The position numbers were made by a program, and so were the translations under genes. DNA of 64,000 nucleotides from Bacillus_I endophytica_A (GTDB lineage Bacteria; Bacillota; Bacilli; Bacillales; Bacillaceae_H), in NCBI RefSeq assembly GCF_026790145.1, contig NZ_JALAMS010000011.1, positions 248,001-312,000 on the forward strand, given 5' to 3'. The notes under the pieces were generated by a model, which was not told the origin of the DNA, searched no databases, and saw nothing but the letters and a program-made list of their open reading frames with translations. Shown one piece after another: positions 43,414 through 50,886 of this stretch; positions within the stretch are counted from its first letter, which is position 1; each line of letters starts with the position of its first letter.

Positions 43414-43435
43414 TCAGCATAGAAAAATATGCTGA
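43414..43435 (-). promoter_or_regulatory. Palindrome in the divergent control region
   Basis: TCAGCATA and TATGCTGA (8-bp perfect) flank GAAAAA; on the minus strand a run of eight T follows and then TATACTAAT. It sits between the ThuA-like gene and the AraC gene. It could be an operator overlapping the operon promoter (the TATACT may be a -10) or a leader terminator. Confidence 0.45.
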
Positions 43436-43554
43436 ATCTGGCTCTCTTTATATTCAAAAGTGCTATTGTGTTTCTTTCTTCAGGAGAATCCAACGTAAAA
43501 AGCCTGTCCCCTCCCTCTCCAAATGTGTTATATTCTAAAAAAGGAGGAGGTAGC

Positions 43555-44469
43555 GTGTCTCTAGTAAAAAGCAATGATGTTCAAGATTTAGAAGCGGTGA
43601 ATGAGGAAGTTGTGTATCAAAATCCGCTACTTTATTTAAAAATATGGGAAATTTATAATCGCACAAGAGATATGAGAACTTTAGAAGAGCACCGCTGGCA
43701 TTATCATAAAGAAGTGGAACTGCTCGCTATTATAGATGGCTATTTAGGTATGCAAAGTAAAGACCATTATACTGTGCTCGGCCCTGGGGATGTTAGAATT
43801 TTTGGAGCCTCTCAACTGCACCGCACCCACCAGCTTTATACGGATAAATTGCGTTACATTGTATTCCAAATTGACCTACAAAAACACTTTGATCAAAGTA
43901 CAATGCCTTATCTCTACTGCTTCTCTGAACTTACTCAACCTTTAGATGTGATGAATTATATTTTTGAAGAAAACAACATGGTAAAAACGGAGTTTCATAC
44001 TTTAATAACGGAAATTTTCACAGAATCTCAGTCAAAGCTGAACGGTTATGAAATCGCTATCAGTTCAATGATAAAACGAATTATGCTCTTACTTCTTAGA
44101 CATGATACACGCAACCTTTTAAGTTATACAGAAAAAGCTGCCCTACACCGCCTGCAGCCTGTGCTCTCCTATATAGATCAAAACTTAGAAAACAAGATTA
44201 CCGTAGAAGAAGCATGTTCATTATTAAATTTAAGCTACCACTATTTCATCAAATATTTTAAGAAAACGATGGGCAAATCATTTATTGATTATGTAAATTA
44301 TAAGCGCATAAAAAAAGCAGAATGTTTACTAATGACAAGTGATTTTAGCATTGAAAATATTGGCTATGACGTTGGCATCCCTAACATGGCTCAATTTTAT
44401 AAATTGTTCAGAAGATACAATAACTGTTCACCGAAAGAATTTAAAGAGCGAATGAGGAATGAAGGATAA
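43555..44469 (+). CDS. AraC-family regulator of the sugar operon
   Basis: A 304-residue regulator. Residues about 45-130 form a cupin sensor domain (EEHRWHYHKEVELLAIIDG, LGPGDVRIFGASQLHRTHQL). The C-terminal 100 residues carry two HTH motifs: ITVEEACSLLNLSYHYFIKY, FKKTMGKSFIDYVNYKRIKK and DFSIENIGYDVGIPNMAQFY. GTG 43555 follows AGGAGGAGG. It is divergent from the operon at 35496-43368, which it most likely activates in response to the imported sugar. It ends in its own terminator. Confidence 0.9.
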   Translation: MSLVKSNDVQDLEAVNEEVVYQNPLLYLKIWEIYNRTRDMRTLEEHRWHYHKEVELLAIIDGYLGMQSKDHYTVLGPGDVRIFGASQLHRTHQLYTDKLRYIVFQIDLQKHFDQSTMPYLYCFSELTQPLDVMNYIFEENNMVKTEFHTLITEIFTESQSKLNGYEIAISSMIKRIMLLLLRHDTRNLLSYTEKAALHRLQPVLSYIDQNLENKITVEEACSLLNLSYHYFIKYFKKTMGKSFIDYVNYKRIKKAECLLMTSDFSIENIGYDVGIPNMAQFYKLFRRYNNCSPKEFKERMRNEG

Positions 44470-44481
44470 GAGACCGTGAAT

Positions 44482-44519
44482 ACGTACAAGAACAGACAAA
44501 TCTGCCTGTTCTCGTGCGT
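44482..44519 (+). terminator. Terminator-like hairpin after the AraC gene
   Basis: ACGTACAAGAACAG and CTGTTCTCGTGCGT pair over 14 positions with two mismatches around a 10-base loop. The T-run is weak. Confidence 0.6.
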
Positions 44520-44536
44520 AGTTCTCATTTAGTTTA

Positions 44537-44675
44537 TTAACAACCGTAACCGCCGTAGCCGCCGCCATAGCCACCACCGTAGCCACCGCCAACATAAGCA
44601 GTACCTACAATGATTAGTAGAATGAATAGAACAACAACTAAAGCAAAGCCTTTTCCAGATCCACCTGAGCTCATT
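44537..44675 (-). pseudogene. YjcZ-type tiny membrane protein with a one-base frameshift
   Basis: ATG 44675 (site GGTGGAGG) starts MSSGGSGKGFA. The next frame down encodes the rest of a perfect YjcZ-type protein: LVVVLFILLIIVGTAYVGGG followed by GGYGGGY repeats and a final Cys, stopping at 44537. The two frames join if one T is removed from the run of four at about 44640-44643. Intact, it would be 46 residues, with one membrane helix and a Gly/Tyr-rich tail, like small Bacillus sporulation-associated proteins. A homopolymer sequencing error, or translation from the in-frame GTG at about 44662, are alternatives. Confidence 0.7.
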
Positions 44676-44797
44676 ACCTCCACCACCTTCTGTATTAATG
44701 TATGATATCTTATGAAAGCAGTAGTGAAAGTGGACTAGACGATGGCCTTTTCTGTCCTTTATTTAATTTTAAAGAAAGACATTTAGCACAATAAAAA

Positions 44798-44817
44798 AAG
44801 CTGTCCGGGGACAGCTT
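44798..44817 (-). terminator. Terminator of the SGNH hydrolase gene
   Basis: AAGCTGTC and GACAGCTT around CGGG, followed by TTTTTT on the minus strand, 5 bases past the stop at 44822. Confidence 0.85.
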
Positions 44818-44821
44818 ACAC

Positions 44822-45643
44822 CTAACTTTCTGTTGTCTTTAATCCGCGCTCTTTTAACGGTCCTTCGACTGCTTCAAAAATCTTGCCTGCGATTACTTCC
44901 ATTCCTTTATCATTTGGATAAAGATTGTCGCTAACTCCGTTATACGTTTGAACGCCTTTTCTTCCTACATTTGAACTGCTGCTCCAAACTTCAGAAAGAT
45001 CAACAACAGGAAAATCATGCTCTTCCCCGACTGTTTTTACGGCTTCATCAAAAGCTTGGCAGCGCTCTCCAGCACTCCACGTTGTTAGAAGTACAACTTG
45101 AGGTTTTGAAGTTCCTTCTCCTGTTAGGTCATCAACAAGAAGGTCTAGCTGCTTTTGAAACGTATCAAGGGGGATATTGTTTTTGGCACTGCAGTCGCTT
45201 GTCCCAAATTCAATTGAAACAAGATCAGGCTCTTGCTTGTTGATCTCTGGAACAGCATCAAGCCCGTGCATAAGCAATGCTTCATGTGCACTATGTCCTT
45301 CTAGTGATACTTTGTAGTTCATCTCTTCTTGGATATAATTGCTTAACACACTTGCAAACTTTTTGTCTTCTTTTGAAGCATAGTAGCCTGCTGTTAAGCT
45401 AGAACCAAGCGGTGAGTATGTAAATTCTTCTCCTTTAAAATCCACTTTCTCATTTTTGTAAGGATGTTCCTCTTCTGTATCTGGCTCAGTACTTGCTGCT
45501 ACCGCCTTATCAATCTCTTCTTGACTACTTCCTGCACTTGCTTCTCTTGCAATATTTCTCTCTTTCATTTGCCCTACCACCATCACACCAATAAAAGCTA
45601 GTAAAAGAACAAAAATCAACAGGTTTGTTTTTGAGCTCCCCAC
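44822..45643 (-). CDS. SGNH/GDSL-type hydrolase-like protein, membrane anchored
   Basis: A 273-residue protein. GTG 45643 has GGAGGATC upstream; an ATG 15 bases earlier overlaps the site. One N-terminal membrane helix (about 8-27) and a charged linker precede the SGNH domain. Block I is SPLGSSLTAGYYAS (GSSL rather than GDSL), block III is SIEFGTSDCS, and block V is SDNLYPNDKGM. In block V the usual catalytic His of D-x-x-HPN is Tyr. The Ser is kept, so activity may be reduced or changed. It probably faces the cell wall. Confidence 0.8.
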   Translation of the reverse strand: MGSSKTNLLIFVLLLAFIGVMVVGQMKERNIAREASAGSSQEEIDKAVAASTEPDTEEEHPYKNEKVDFKGEEFTYSPLGSSLTAGYYASKEDKKFASVLSNYIQEEMNYKVSLEGHSAHEALLMHGLDAVPEINKQEPDLVSIEFGTSDCSAKNNIPLDTFQKQLDLLVDDLTGEGTSKPQVVLLTTWSAGERCQAFDEAVKTVGEEHDFPVVDLSEVWSSSSNVGRKGVQTYNGVSDNLYPNDKGMEVIAGKIFEAVEGPLKERGLKTTES

Positions 45644-45861
45644 TATAAGATCCTCCATTTTTTATAAAATTAAGTTTAATTATACACTATTTTCATAATA
45701 ATGGATGTTTTTCTCTTATTTTGGAATAAGAGAATTTTAATAGAGCAAGGATCATTCTAGCAATTGGTATAGCAAGAAAATTAGTATAGTGGTAATATCT
45801 TACTTAGCATTCATTACCAAAAAAAAGCAAATAGAGAATCCATGGATTGGAGTGAAGAACA

Positions 45862-46614
45862 ATAGTTGAAGATATAAACGCAAAAAAACGAAAAAAGTTC
45901 GTTTTCCCTCTACTTTTTATCATCGTTGCAGCACTACTGCTCGTTTTCTTATGGTATCAAGGAATCTTCATTCCTAACGCTCGTGGCGCAAAGGATTATC
46001 CTGTGAGGGGCGTTGATGTCTCCGCTTATCAAGGAGACATCGATTGGAAGACATTAGCGAAGCAAGACGTGGACTTTGCTTTTATTAAATCAACTGAAGG
46101 AAGCAGTCATGTTGATCAGTATTTTGAAGACAATTGGGAAGATGCGAAAAGGACATCATTACGGACTGGTGCTTATCACTTCTTCAGCTTTGATAGTTCT
46201 GGTGTAACGCAAGCTCAAAATTTTATTAAAACAGTGCCTCGTGAGGAAGGATCCTTGCCTCCTGTTATTGATGTTGAGTTTTATGCTGACAAAAAAAAGA
46301 ACCCTCCAAATCGCAGTGAAGTTGAAAAAGAACTTCAAACAATGGTAAAAAAACTCGAGGAGCATTATAAACAGCCTGTTATTCTTTATACAACAAGAGA
46401 GGCTTATGATTTGTATATTAAGGATAGTTTCAAGCAGTGTGATATATGGATAAGAGATGTTTTTACAAAACCTTCGTTATCTGATAAGAGAACGTGGACG
46501 TTTTGGCAATATACAGATCGAGAAAAGTTAGAAGGATACGATGGTGAAGAAAAGTTTATTGATGTTAATGTTTTCAATAGTAGTGAAAAAGAGTTTAAAA
46601 AGTATGGATACTAA
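45862..46614 (+). CDS. Membrane-anchored GH25 lysozyme-like protein, apparent ATA start
   Basis: A 250-residue protein. The GH25 muramidase domain begins RGVDVSAYQGDIDW and has the catalytic PPVIDVEFY (Asp-x-Glu), KQPVILYTTREAYDLY and WTFWQYTD. The first canonical start (GTG 46003) would begin right at the domain. Upstream the frame is open and encodes KKRKKFVFPLLFIIVAALLL, a basic-then-hydrophobic anchor, so the real start is earlier. After an in-frame TGA the best codon is ATA 45862, 9 bases beyond GGAG. It would cleave peptidoglycan at the outer membrane face. Confidence 0.85.
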   Translation: MVEDINAKKRKKFVFPLLFIIVAALLLVFLWYQGIFIPNARGAKDYPVRGVDVSAYQGDIDWKTLAKQDVDFAFIKSTEGSSHVDQYFEDNWEDAKRTSLRTGAYHFFSFDSSGVTQAQNFIKTVPREEGSLPPVIDVEFYADKKKNPPNRSEVEKELQTMVKKLEEHYKQPVILYTTREAYDLYIKDSFKQCDIWIRDVFTKPSLSDKRTWTFWQYTDREKLEGYDGEEKFIDVNVFNSSEKEFKKYGY

Positions 46615-46660
46615 ATAAAAAAGGACACTGACGAATAAGTATCCTTTAATATTAGAGGCT

Positions 46661-46927
46661 TTATTTAGATAGCTGATTGATCTTCTCATGTAAATCTTGA
46701 ATTTGCTTTTCTAGCGCCTTTAACCGATCATCTTGTTGACCTGTTTCTTGTTGTTGTGTAACTTGGGCTTCTATTTCCTCGTCAATAGCAAGTTTGGCTG
46801 CATATGTGGCAAGTGCATCTCCTACAGTTACAAGGATACCTGCTAGTAATGCTATTTTAAGGCTAGAAGCTAGTTTAATTTCTTCCCCCTCTAGCGTAGA
46901 ATCTTTAAACTGCTCATTATTTATCAT
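46661..46927 (-). CDS. Small hypothetical protein with membrane segment and coiled coil
   Basis: An 88-residue protein with a hydrophobic helix (about 19-45, ASSLKIALLAGILVTVGDAL), a Gln/Glu-rich linker and a C-terminal coiled coil (DDRLKALEKQIQDLHEKINQ). No family recognised. Such helix-plus-coiled-coil small proteins are common in Bacillus; function unknown. Confidence 0.6.
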   Translation of the reverse strand: MINNEQFKDSTLEGEEIKLASSLKIALLAGILVTVGDALATYAAKLAIDEEIEAQVTQQQETGQQDDRLKALEKQIQDLHEKINQLSK

Positions 46928-47104
46928 ACAAACCTACCCCATTTATAAATTATTAACGATTACTCCTAATGTATTCTAAATGAAGGCAAATGGTTAACTT
47001 GATCTATTTTCACATAACCATTTGCCTAACGTCTTTTCCATTCTGCTCATTTCAATTGCCTTCATTTTCACTTCTCCTAGATAACTTACTTTTGTTCCCA
47101 TAAA

Positions 47105-47166
47105 AAAACACCTTTTCGTTATAGTTCGGTCATTTGTATCCGATCTTTAACAAAAAGGTGTTTTTT
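47105..47166. terminator. Long-loop terminator-like hairpin
   Basis: AAAACACCTTTT and AAAAGGTGTTTT arms with a loop of about 37 bases, T-run on the plus side and A-run on the other. It lies downstream of the aldolase gene on the minus strand. Confidence 0.55.
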
Positions 47167-47231
47167 ATTTGTCTCACGTCATGGGGGTTGTCCCTCTCTT
47201 CATATCAAAAAGAATGGAGATAGATTTGATA

Positions 47232-47993
47232 TTAATCCAAGAAATCAGGCTGTTCCTTTTGAAGGTTCTCCCAAAGAGGTTGAAAGCTTAGCCATCCTTC
47301 ATATTCGGTTCCCGTCTGCTCAGCGGTTAACATTGCATGTTTTTTGTCAATGGGAATTGGTTTTCCAGCCGCTTCAGCCATTAACTGTGCCTGGCACGAA
47401 CGTTCCATGGTAATAAACCACCAAGCAGCGGAATCAACGGATTGTCCTACTGTTAATAATCCATGGTTACGCAAAATAACCGCTTTATAATGGCCGAGAG
47501 CTTTTGCGATCCGTTGTCCCTCTTCAGTCGCATAAACTACACCCGTAAAATCATCGAATAACCCATGGTCATTATAAAATTGACAAGCATCCTGGGTAAT
47601 CGGATCGAGTAATCGACCTAATGTAGACCATGTTTTTCCGTATACCGAATGAGCATGTGCCGCTGCCACTACATCCGGTCGAGCATTATGGATTTCTGAA
47701 TGAATAGCAAAGGCAGCTCCATTAAGAGGCTGATCGCCTTCTACAATTTCTCCTTTATGGTTAACAAGTAAAAGGTCGGATACACGAACTTGACTGAAAT
47801 GTTTTCCGTACGGATTGACCCAGAAATGATCTGTATATTCTGGATCCCGTACTGTAATATGACCTGCTATCCCCTCATCGAAACCGAATTTGGAAAAGAG
47901 ACGGAAAGCAGCAACCAGCCGTTCCTTGCGATGCCTACGCTCTTCTGCTACTGTTTCAAACATTGGGATCTTTAAATAAGTTGTATTATTCAT
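47232..47993 (-). CDS. Class II aldolase/adducin-family protein
   Basis: A 253-residue protein of the AraD/FucA fold. Zinc ligands are in AAAHAHSVYGKTWSTLG and ILRNHGLLTVGQSVDSA. The opening FGFDEGIAGHITVRDPEYTD and HFWVNPYGKHFSQVRVSDLL are typical of the adducin-like subgroup that acts on small hydroxy acids or as decarboxylases rather than on sugar phosphates. ATG 47993 follows AGGAGGAG. It is monocistronic. The substrate is unknown. Confidence 0.87.
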   Translation of the reverse strand: MNNTTYLKIPMFETVAEERRHRKERLVAAFRLFSKFGFDEGIAGHITVRDPEYTDHFWVNPYGKHFSQVRVSDLLLVNHKGEIVEGDQPLNGAAFAIHSEIHNARPDVVAAAHAHSVYGKTWSTLGRLLDPITQDACQFYNDHGLFDDFTGVVYATEEGQRIAKALGHYKAVILRNHGLLTVGQSVDSAAWWFITMERSCQAQLMAEAAGKPIPIDKKHAMLTAEQTGTEYEGWLSFQPLWENLQKEQPDFLD

Positions 47994-48227
47994 TATTTTT
48001 CTCCTCCTAGAAGTAAAAGGTTTGGCGTTTCTTGGCAACTTAATCTACCAAATTAAAATTATGATGATACGCGTTTCTCTTTGTATAGGACCATTTTCTT
48101 GAATGAAATAAAAGGTATTATTTGTAAGGTGATCGAAGTTAATTCAGAAGATGTTATTTTATTTAGCGTTGGAACGTACTATTTAACATTAAGGAGAAAG
48201 AAAATTATAAAGAAAGTGGGAGATCGA

Positions 48228-48761
48228 TTGGATACAAAAGAGATATTGAAGCGATTCGAACAGGTGGTTACATACTATATTGAAGAGTTAAGTAAATATT
48301 CTCTAGATGAGTTTACGAGGAAGCCTTCTGAGGATGAATGGTCATTAGGACAAATGTACAATCATTTAATAAAGTGCACTCTTGATCTTCATTTGAAAGC
48401 AATTGAGCAATGTGCTAATGGCAATGCTTCCGAAGGCGGTAAAAAAACAGAAATAGGTGAATCGATTTTTAAAGAAGGAACGTTTCCTCCAATCAAAGTA
48501 AAAGGTCCGGATACACCGGATTTCACACCGCCAAATCCTACAGGAAAAGAAGCGGTAAAGGAAGGACTTCTTCAAACCAATGAGAAAATGCGGGAGATCG
48601 AAAGAAAGCTCTCTGACATCCCAGCAAGCCAGAAAGGTCAGCACCGGGCAATGGGATATTTAAATGCAGAGGAATATTTTCAGCTAATCGAAATGCATTT
48701 CCGACACCACTTACGGCAAAAAGAGCGAATCGATCAGTTTCTTTCAAAAGTAAGTAAGTAA
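48228..48761 (+). CDS. DinB-like domain protein
   Basis: A 177-residue four-helix-bundle protein of the DinB/YfiT type. Metal-binding His residues are suggested by WSLGQMYNHLIKCTLDLH (first) and EMHFRHHLRQKERI (second and third). TTG 48228 is chosen because GTGGGAG lies just upstream and the length then fits the family; the frame extends upstream but without family similarity. Members include thiol-S-transferases and uncharacterised stress proteins. Confidence 0.8.
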   Translation: MDTKEILKRFEQVVTYYIEELSKYSLDEFTRKPSEDEWSLGQMYNHLIKCTLDLHLKAIEQCANGNASEGGKKTEIGESIFKEGTFPPIKVKGPDTPDFTPPNPTGKEAVKEGLLQTNEKMREIERKLSDIPASQKGQHRAMGYLNAEEYFQLIEMHFRHHLRQKERIDQFLSKVSK

Positions 48762-48802
48762 TGTATATAAGATGTTTCATTACATGTTGAGCAATCCATA
48801 AA

Positions 48803-48837
48803 AGAAGCCCTTGATACTCTTCGTATCAAGGGCTTCT
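48803..48837 (-). terminator. Terminator of the glnRA operon
   Basis: Fifteen-bp perfect stem (AGAAGCCCTTGATAC and its complement) around TCTTC, with TTTT on the minus strand, 18 bases after the glnA stop. Confidence 0.9.
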
Positions 48838-48854
48838 ATCACTTTATTAGTCTC

Positions 48855-50189
48855 TTAATAAAGCGTCATATATTGGTCACGTTCCCATGGATGTACTTGC
48901 GTACGGAACATATCCCACTCGATTTCTTTCGCTTCGATGAAGTGTTCGAATAAGTGTTTTCCTAGGGCATTAACCATTACTTCGTTTGATTTAAGCTCTT
49001 CAAGCGCTGCAGCAAGTGTTGCTGGAAGGTCTGAGATGCCTTCTTGTTCACGCTCTGGCTTGTTCATAACGTAGATGTTGCGGTCGATTGGTTTTGGCGG
49101 AGTTAGTTTGTTTTTAATTCCGTCAAGACCTGCTGCAAGCATAACAGCGATTGCTAAGTATGGGTTTGCTGCAGGGTCAACGCTACGTACTTCAACACGT
49201 GTGCTAAGACCACGTGATGCTGGGATACGGATTAACGGGCTGCGGTTTTGTGCAGACCAAGCAACATAACATGGTGCTTCATATCCAGGTACAAGACGTT
49301 TGTATGAATTAACTGTTGGGTTTGTTACAGCTGTAAAGCTTGTTGCGTGCTTAACAATTCCTGCGATAAACTGGCGAGCTGTGTCGCTTAGTTGAAGGTC
49401 AGCATCTTTATCGAAGAACGCATTTTCTCCATTATTAAATAGAGATAAGTTGCAGTGCATACCAGAACCGTTAACACCGAAAAGGGGTTTTGGCATAAAT
49501 GTCGCATGTAGTCCGTGTTTGCGTGCGATTGTTTTGACAACAAGCTTGAACGTTTGGATGTCATCGCATGCTCTTAGGGCATTTGCATATTTGAAATCGA
49601 TTTCGTGCTGACCAGGAGCAACCTCATGGTGAGATGCTTCAACCTCAAAGCCCATTTCTTCGAGCTCAAGCACGATATCACGACGGCAGTTTTCACCTAA
49701 GTCTGTTGGTGCTAGGTCAAAATATCCGCCTTTATCGTTTAGTTCAAGAGTTGGCTCTCCCTTTTCATCTAACTTGAATAAGAAGAATTCTGGCTCAGGT
49801 CCAAGATTGAAATCTGTGAAGCCTAGTTCTTCCATCTCTTTTAAGATGCGCTTCAAGTTGTTACGAGGGTCCCCTTCGAATGGAGTGCCGTCTGGATTGT
49901 AGATGTCACAAATAAGACGAGCTACTTTTCCTTTTTCAGACGTCCATGGGAACACTACCCATGTGTCAAGATCCGGATATAAGTACATATCAGATTCTTC
50001 AATACGAACAAATCCTTCAATTGAAGATCCGTCAAACATCATTTTGTTATCAAGCGCTTTTTCAAGCTGACTTGAAGGAATTTCAACGTTTTTGATCGTT
50101 CCTAGGATATCCGTAAACTGCAAGCGGATATATTTTACGTTCTCTTCGTTCGCCATTTTGAAAATGTCTTCTTTTGTGTACTTTGCCAT
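48855..50189 (-). CDS. glnA: Glutamine synthetase type I
   Basis: A 444-residue cytoplasmic enzyme that makes glutamine from glutamate, ammonia and ATP. Diagnostic stretches: MFDGSSIEGFVRIEESDMYL, GPEPEFFLFKLDEKG, SHHEVAPGQHEIDFKYANAL, NGSGMHCNLSLFNNG, NRSPLIRIPASRG and VEVRSVDPAANPY. The length equals the Bacillus GSI-alpha enzyme, which is feedback-inhibited rather than adenylylated and in turn controls GlnR and TnrA. The second of two adjacent ATGs is used (GGGGAGGATAA). It lies 74 bases after glnR in the glnRA operon. Confidence 0.98.
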   Translation of the reverse strand: MAKYTKEDIFKMANEENVKYIRLQFTDILGTIKNVEIPSSQLEKALDNKMMFDGSSIEGFVRIEESDMYLYPDLDTWVVFPWTSEKGKVARLICDIYNPDGTPFEGDPRNNLKRILKEMEELGFTDFNLGPEPEFFLFKLDEKGEPTLELNDKGGYFDLAPTDLGENCRRDIVLELEEMGFEVEASHHEVAPGQHEIDFKYANALRACDDIQTFKLVVKTIARKHGLHATFMPKPLFGVNGSGMHCNLSLFNNGENAFFDKDADLQLSDTARQFIAGIVKHATSFTAVTNPTVNSYKRLVPGYEAPCYVAWSAQNRSPLIRIPASRGLSTRVEVRSVDPAANPYLAIAVMLAAGLDGIKNKLTPPKPIDRNIYVMNKPEREQEGISDLPATLAAALEELKSNEVMVNALGKHLFEHFIEAKEIEWDMFRTQVHPWERDQYMTLY

Positions 50190-50263
50190 CATTTATCCTC
50201 CCCTGAATAACTAAAACTAGTAATTTATTTAGAATACTTCAAAATGAAGTAACCCTTACATTA

Positions 50264-50665
50264 TTAATGGAAAAAGCGTGACATATCCCCTTGATTTAAC
50301 GCTGTGCGGTTTTGTCTTCCCGCTTGGTGCGTAATTTCAGAGCGCCATAGTTTGCGAAGTTCTTCTTCGCTCATTTCTTGGTCTGGCGTCTTTACTTCTG
50401 TTTTTGTATACTTGCCTTTTTCCTTTTGAACTTCGAAAATTTGCTTGATTCCAGCTAAATTGACGCCTCTTTCAATTAGTTCCTTGATTTCAAGAAGCTT
50501 ATCAACGTCGTTAAATGTGAAAAGACGTCGATTTCCCTCTGTTCTCGCAGGAGCAATAAGATCGTGTTCCTCATAGTAACGAACTTGCCTTGCTGATAGT
50601 TCTGTCAATTTCATAACGATACTCATTGGAAATAAAGGCATGTTTCGACGAATATTATCACCCAT
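50264..50665 (-). CDS. glnR: Nitrogen-metabolism repressor GlnR (MerR family)
   Basis: A 133-residue MerR-type repressor. LTELSARQVRYYEEHDLIAP is the winged helix-turn-helix recognition region, followed by RTEGNRRLFTFNDVDKLLEI and the dimerising helix. The C-terminal EITHQAGRQNRTALNQGDMS segment is the regulatory tail that senses feedback-inhibited glutamine synthetase. It represses its own operon under nitrogen excess, consistent with the operator-like sites upstream. GAGGAACGAA precedes the ATG. Confidence 0.97.
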   Translation of the reverse strand: MGDNIRRNMPLFPMSIVMKLTELSARQVRYYEEHDLIAPARTEGNRRLFTFNDVDKLLEIKELIERGVNLAGIKQIFEVQKEKGKYTKTEVKTPDQEMSEEELRKLWRSEITHQAGRQNRTALNQGDMSRFFH

Positions 50666-50695
50666 ATTTCGTTCCTCCTTTACTTATCTACCCTT

Positions 50696-50724
50696 ATTGT
50701 AGAACATGTAAATTCCTGTGTCAA
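50696..50724 (-). promoter_or_regulatory. Sigma-A promoter of glnRA
   Basis: On the minus strand TTGACA (50719-50724) and TACAAT (50696-50701) are 17 bases apart, near-consensus, about 31 bases before the glnR start. Confidence 0.88.
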
Positions 50725-50746
50725 TTATATGTTAGTTTTTCTAACA
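50707..50746 (-). promoter_or_regulatory. Two GlnR/TnrA-type operator sites
   Basis: TGTTAGTTTTTCTAACA (50730-50746) matches TGTNA-N7-TNACA exactly and lies just upstream of the -35. A second, one-mismatch site (50707-50723) overlaps the -35. The pair mirrors the O1/O2 arrangement at B. subtilis glnRA and implies autorepression. Confidence 0.85.
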
Positions 50747-50886
50747 TTATTTTTTATGAATTTTCAGACGCAGTGTTTTTTCCCTTTGTTCTATGGCCTT
50801 AGAGCCGCTAGGAACAAAGGGTCATCATCAGCAATTCACATTATTTTTCTTTTGTATATATTAACTAAATCTTTTTTATGAAAGCG

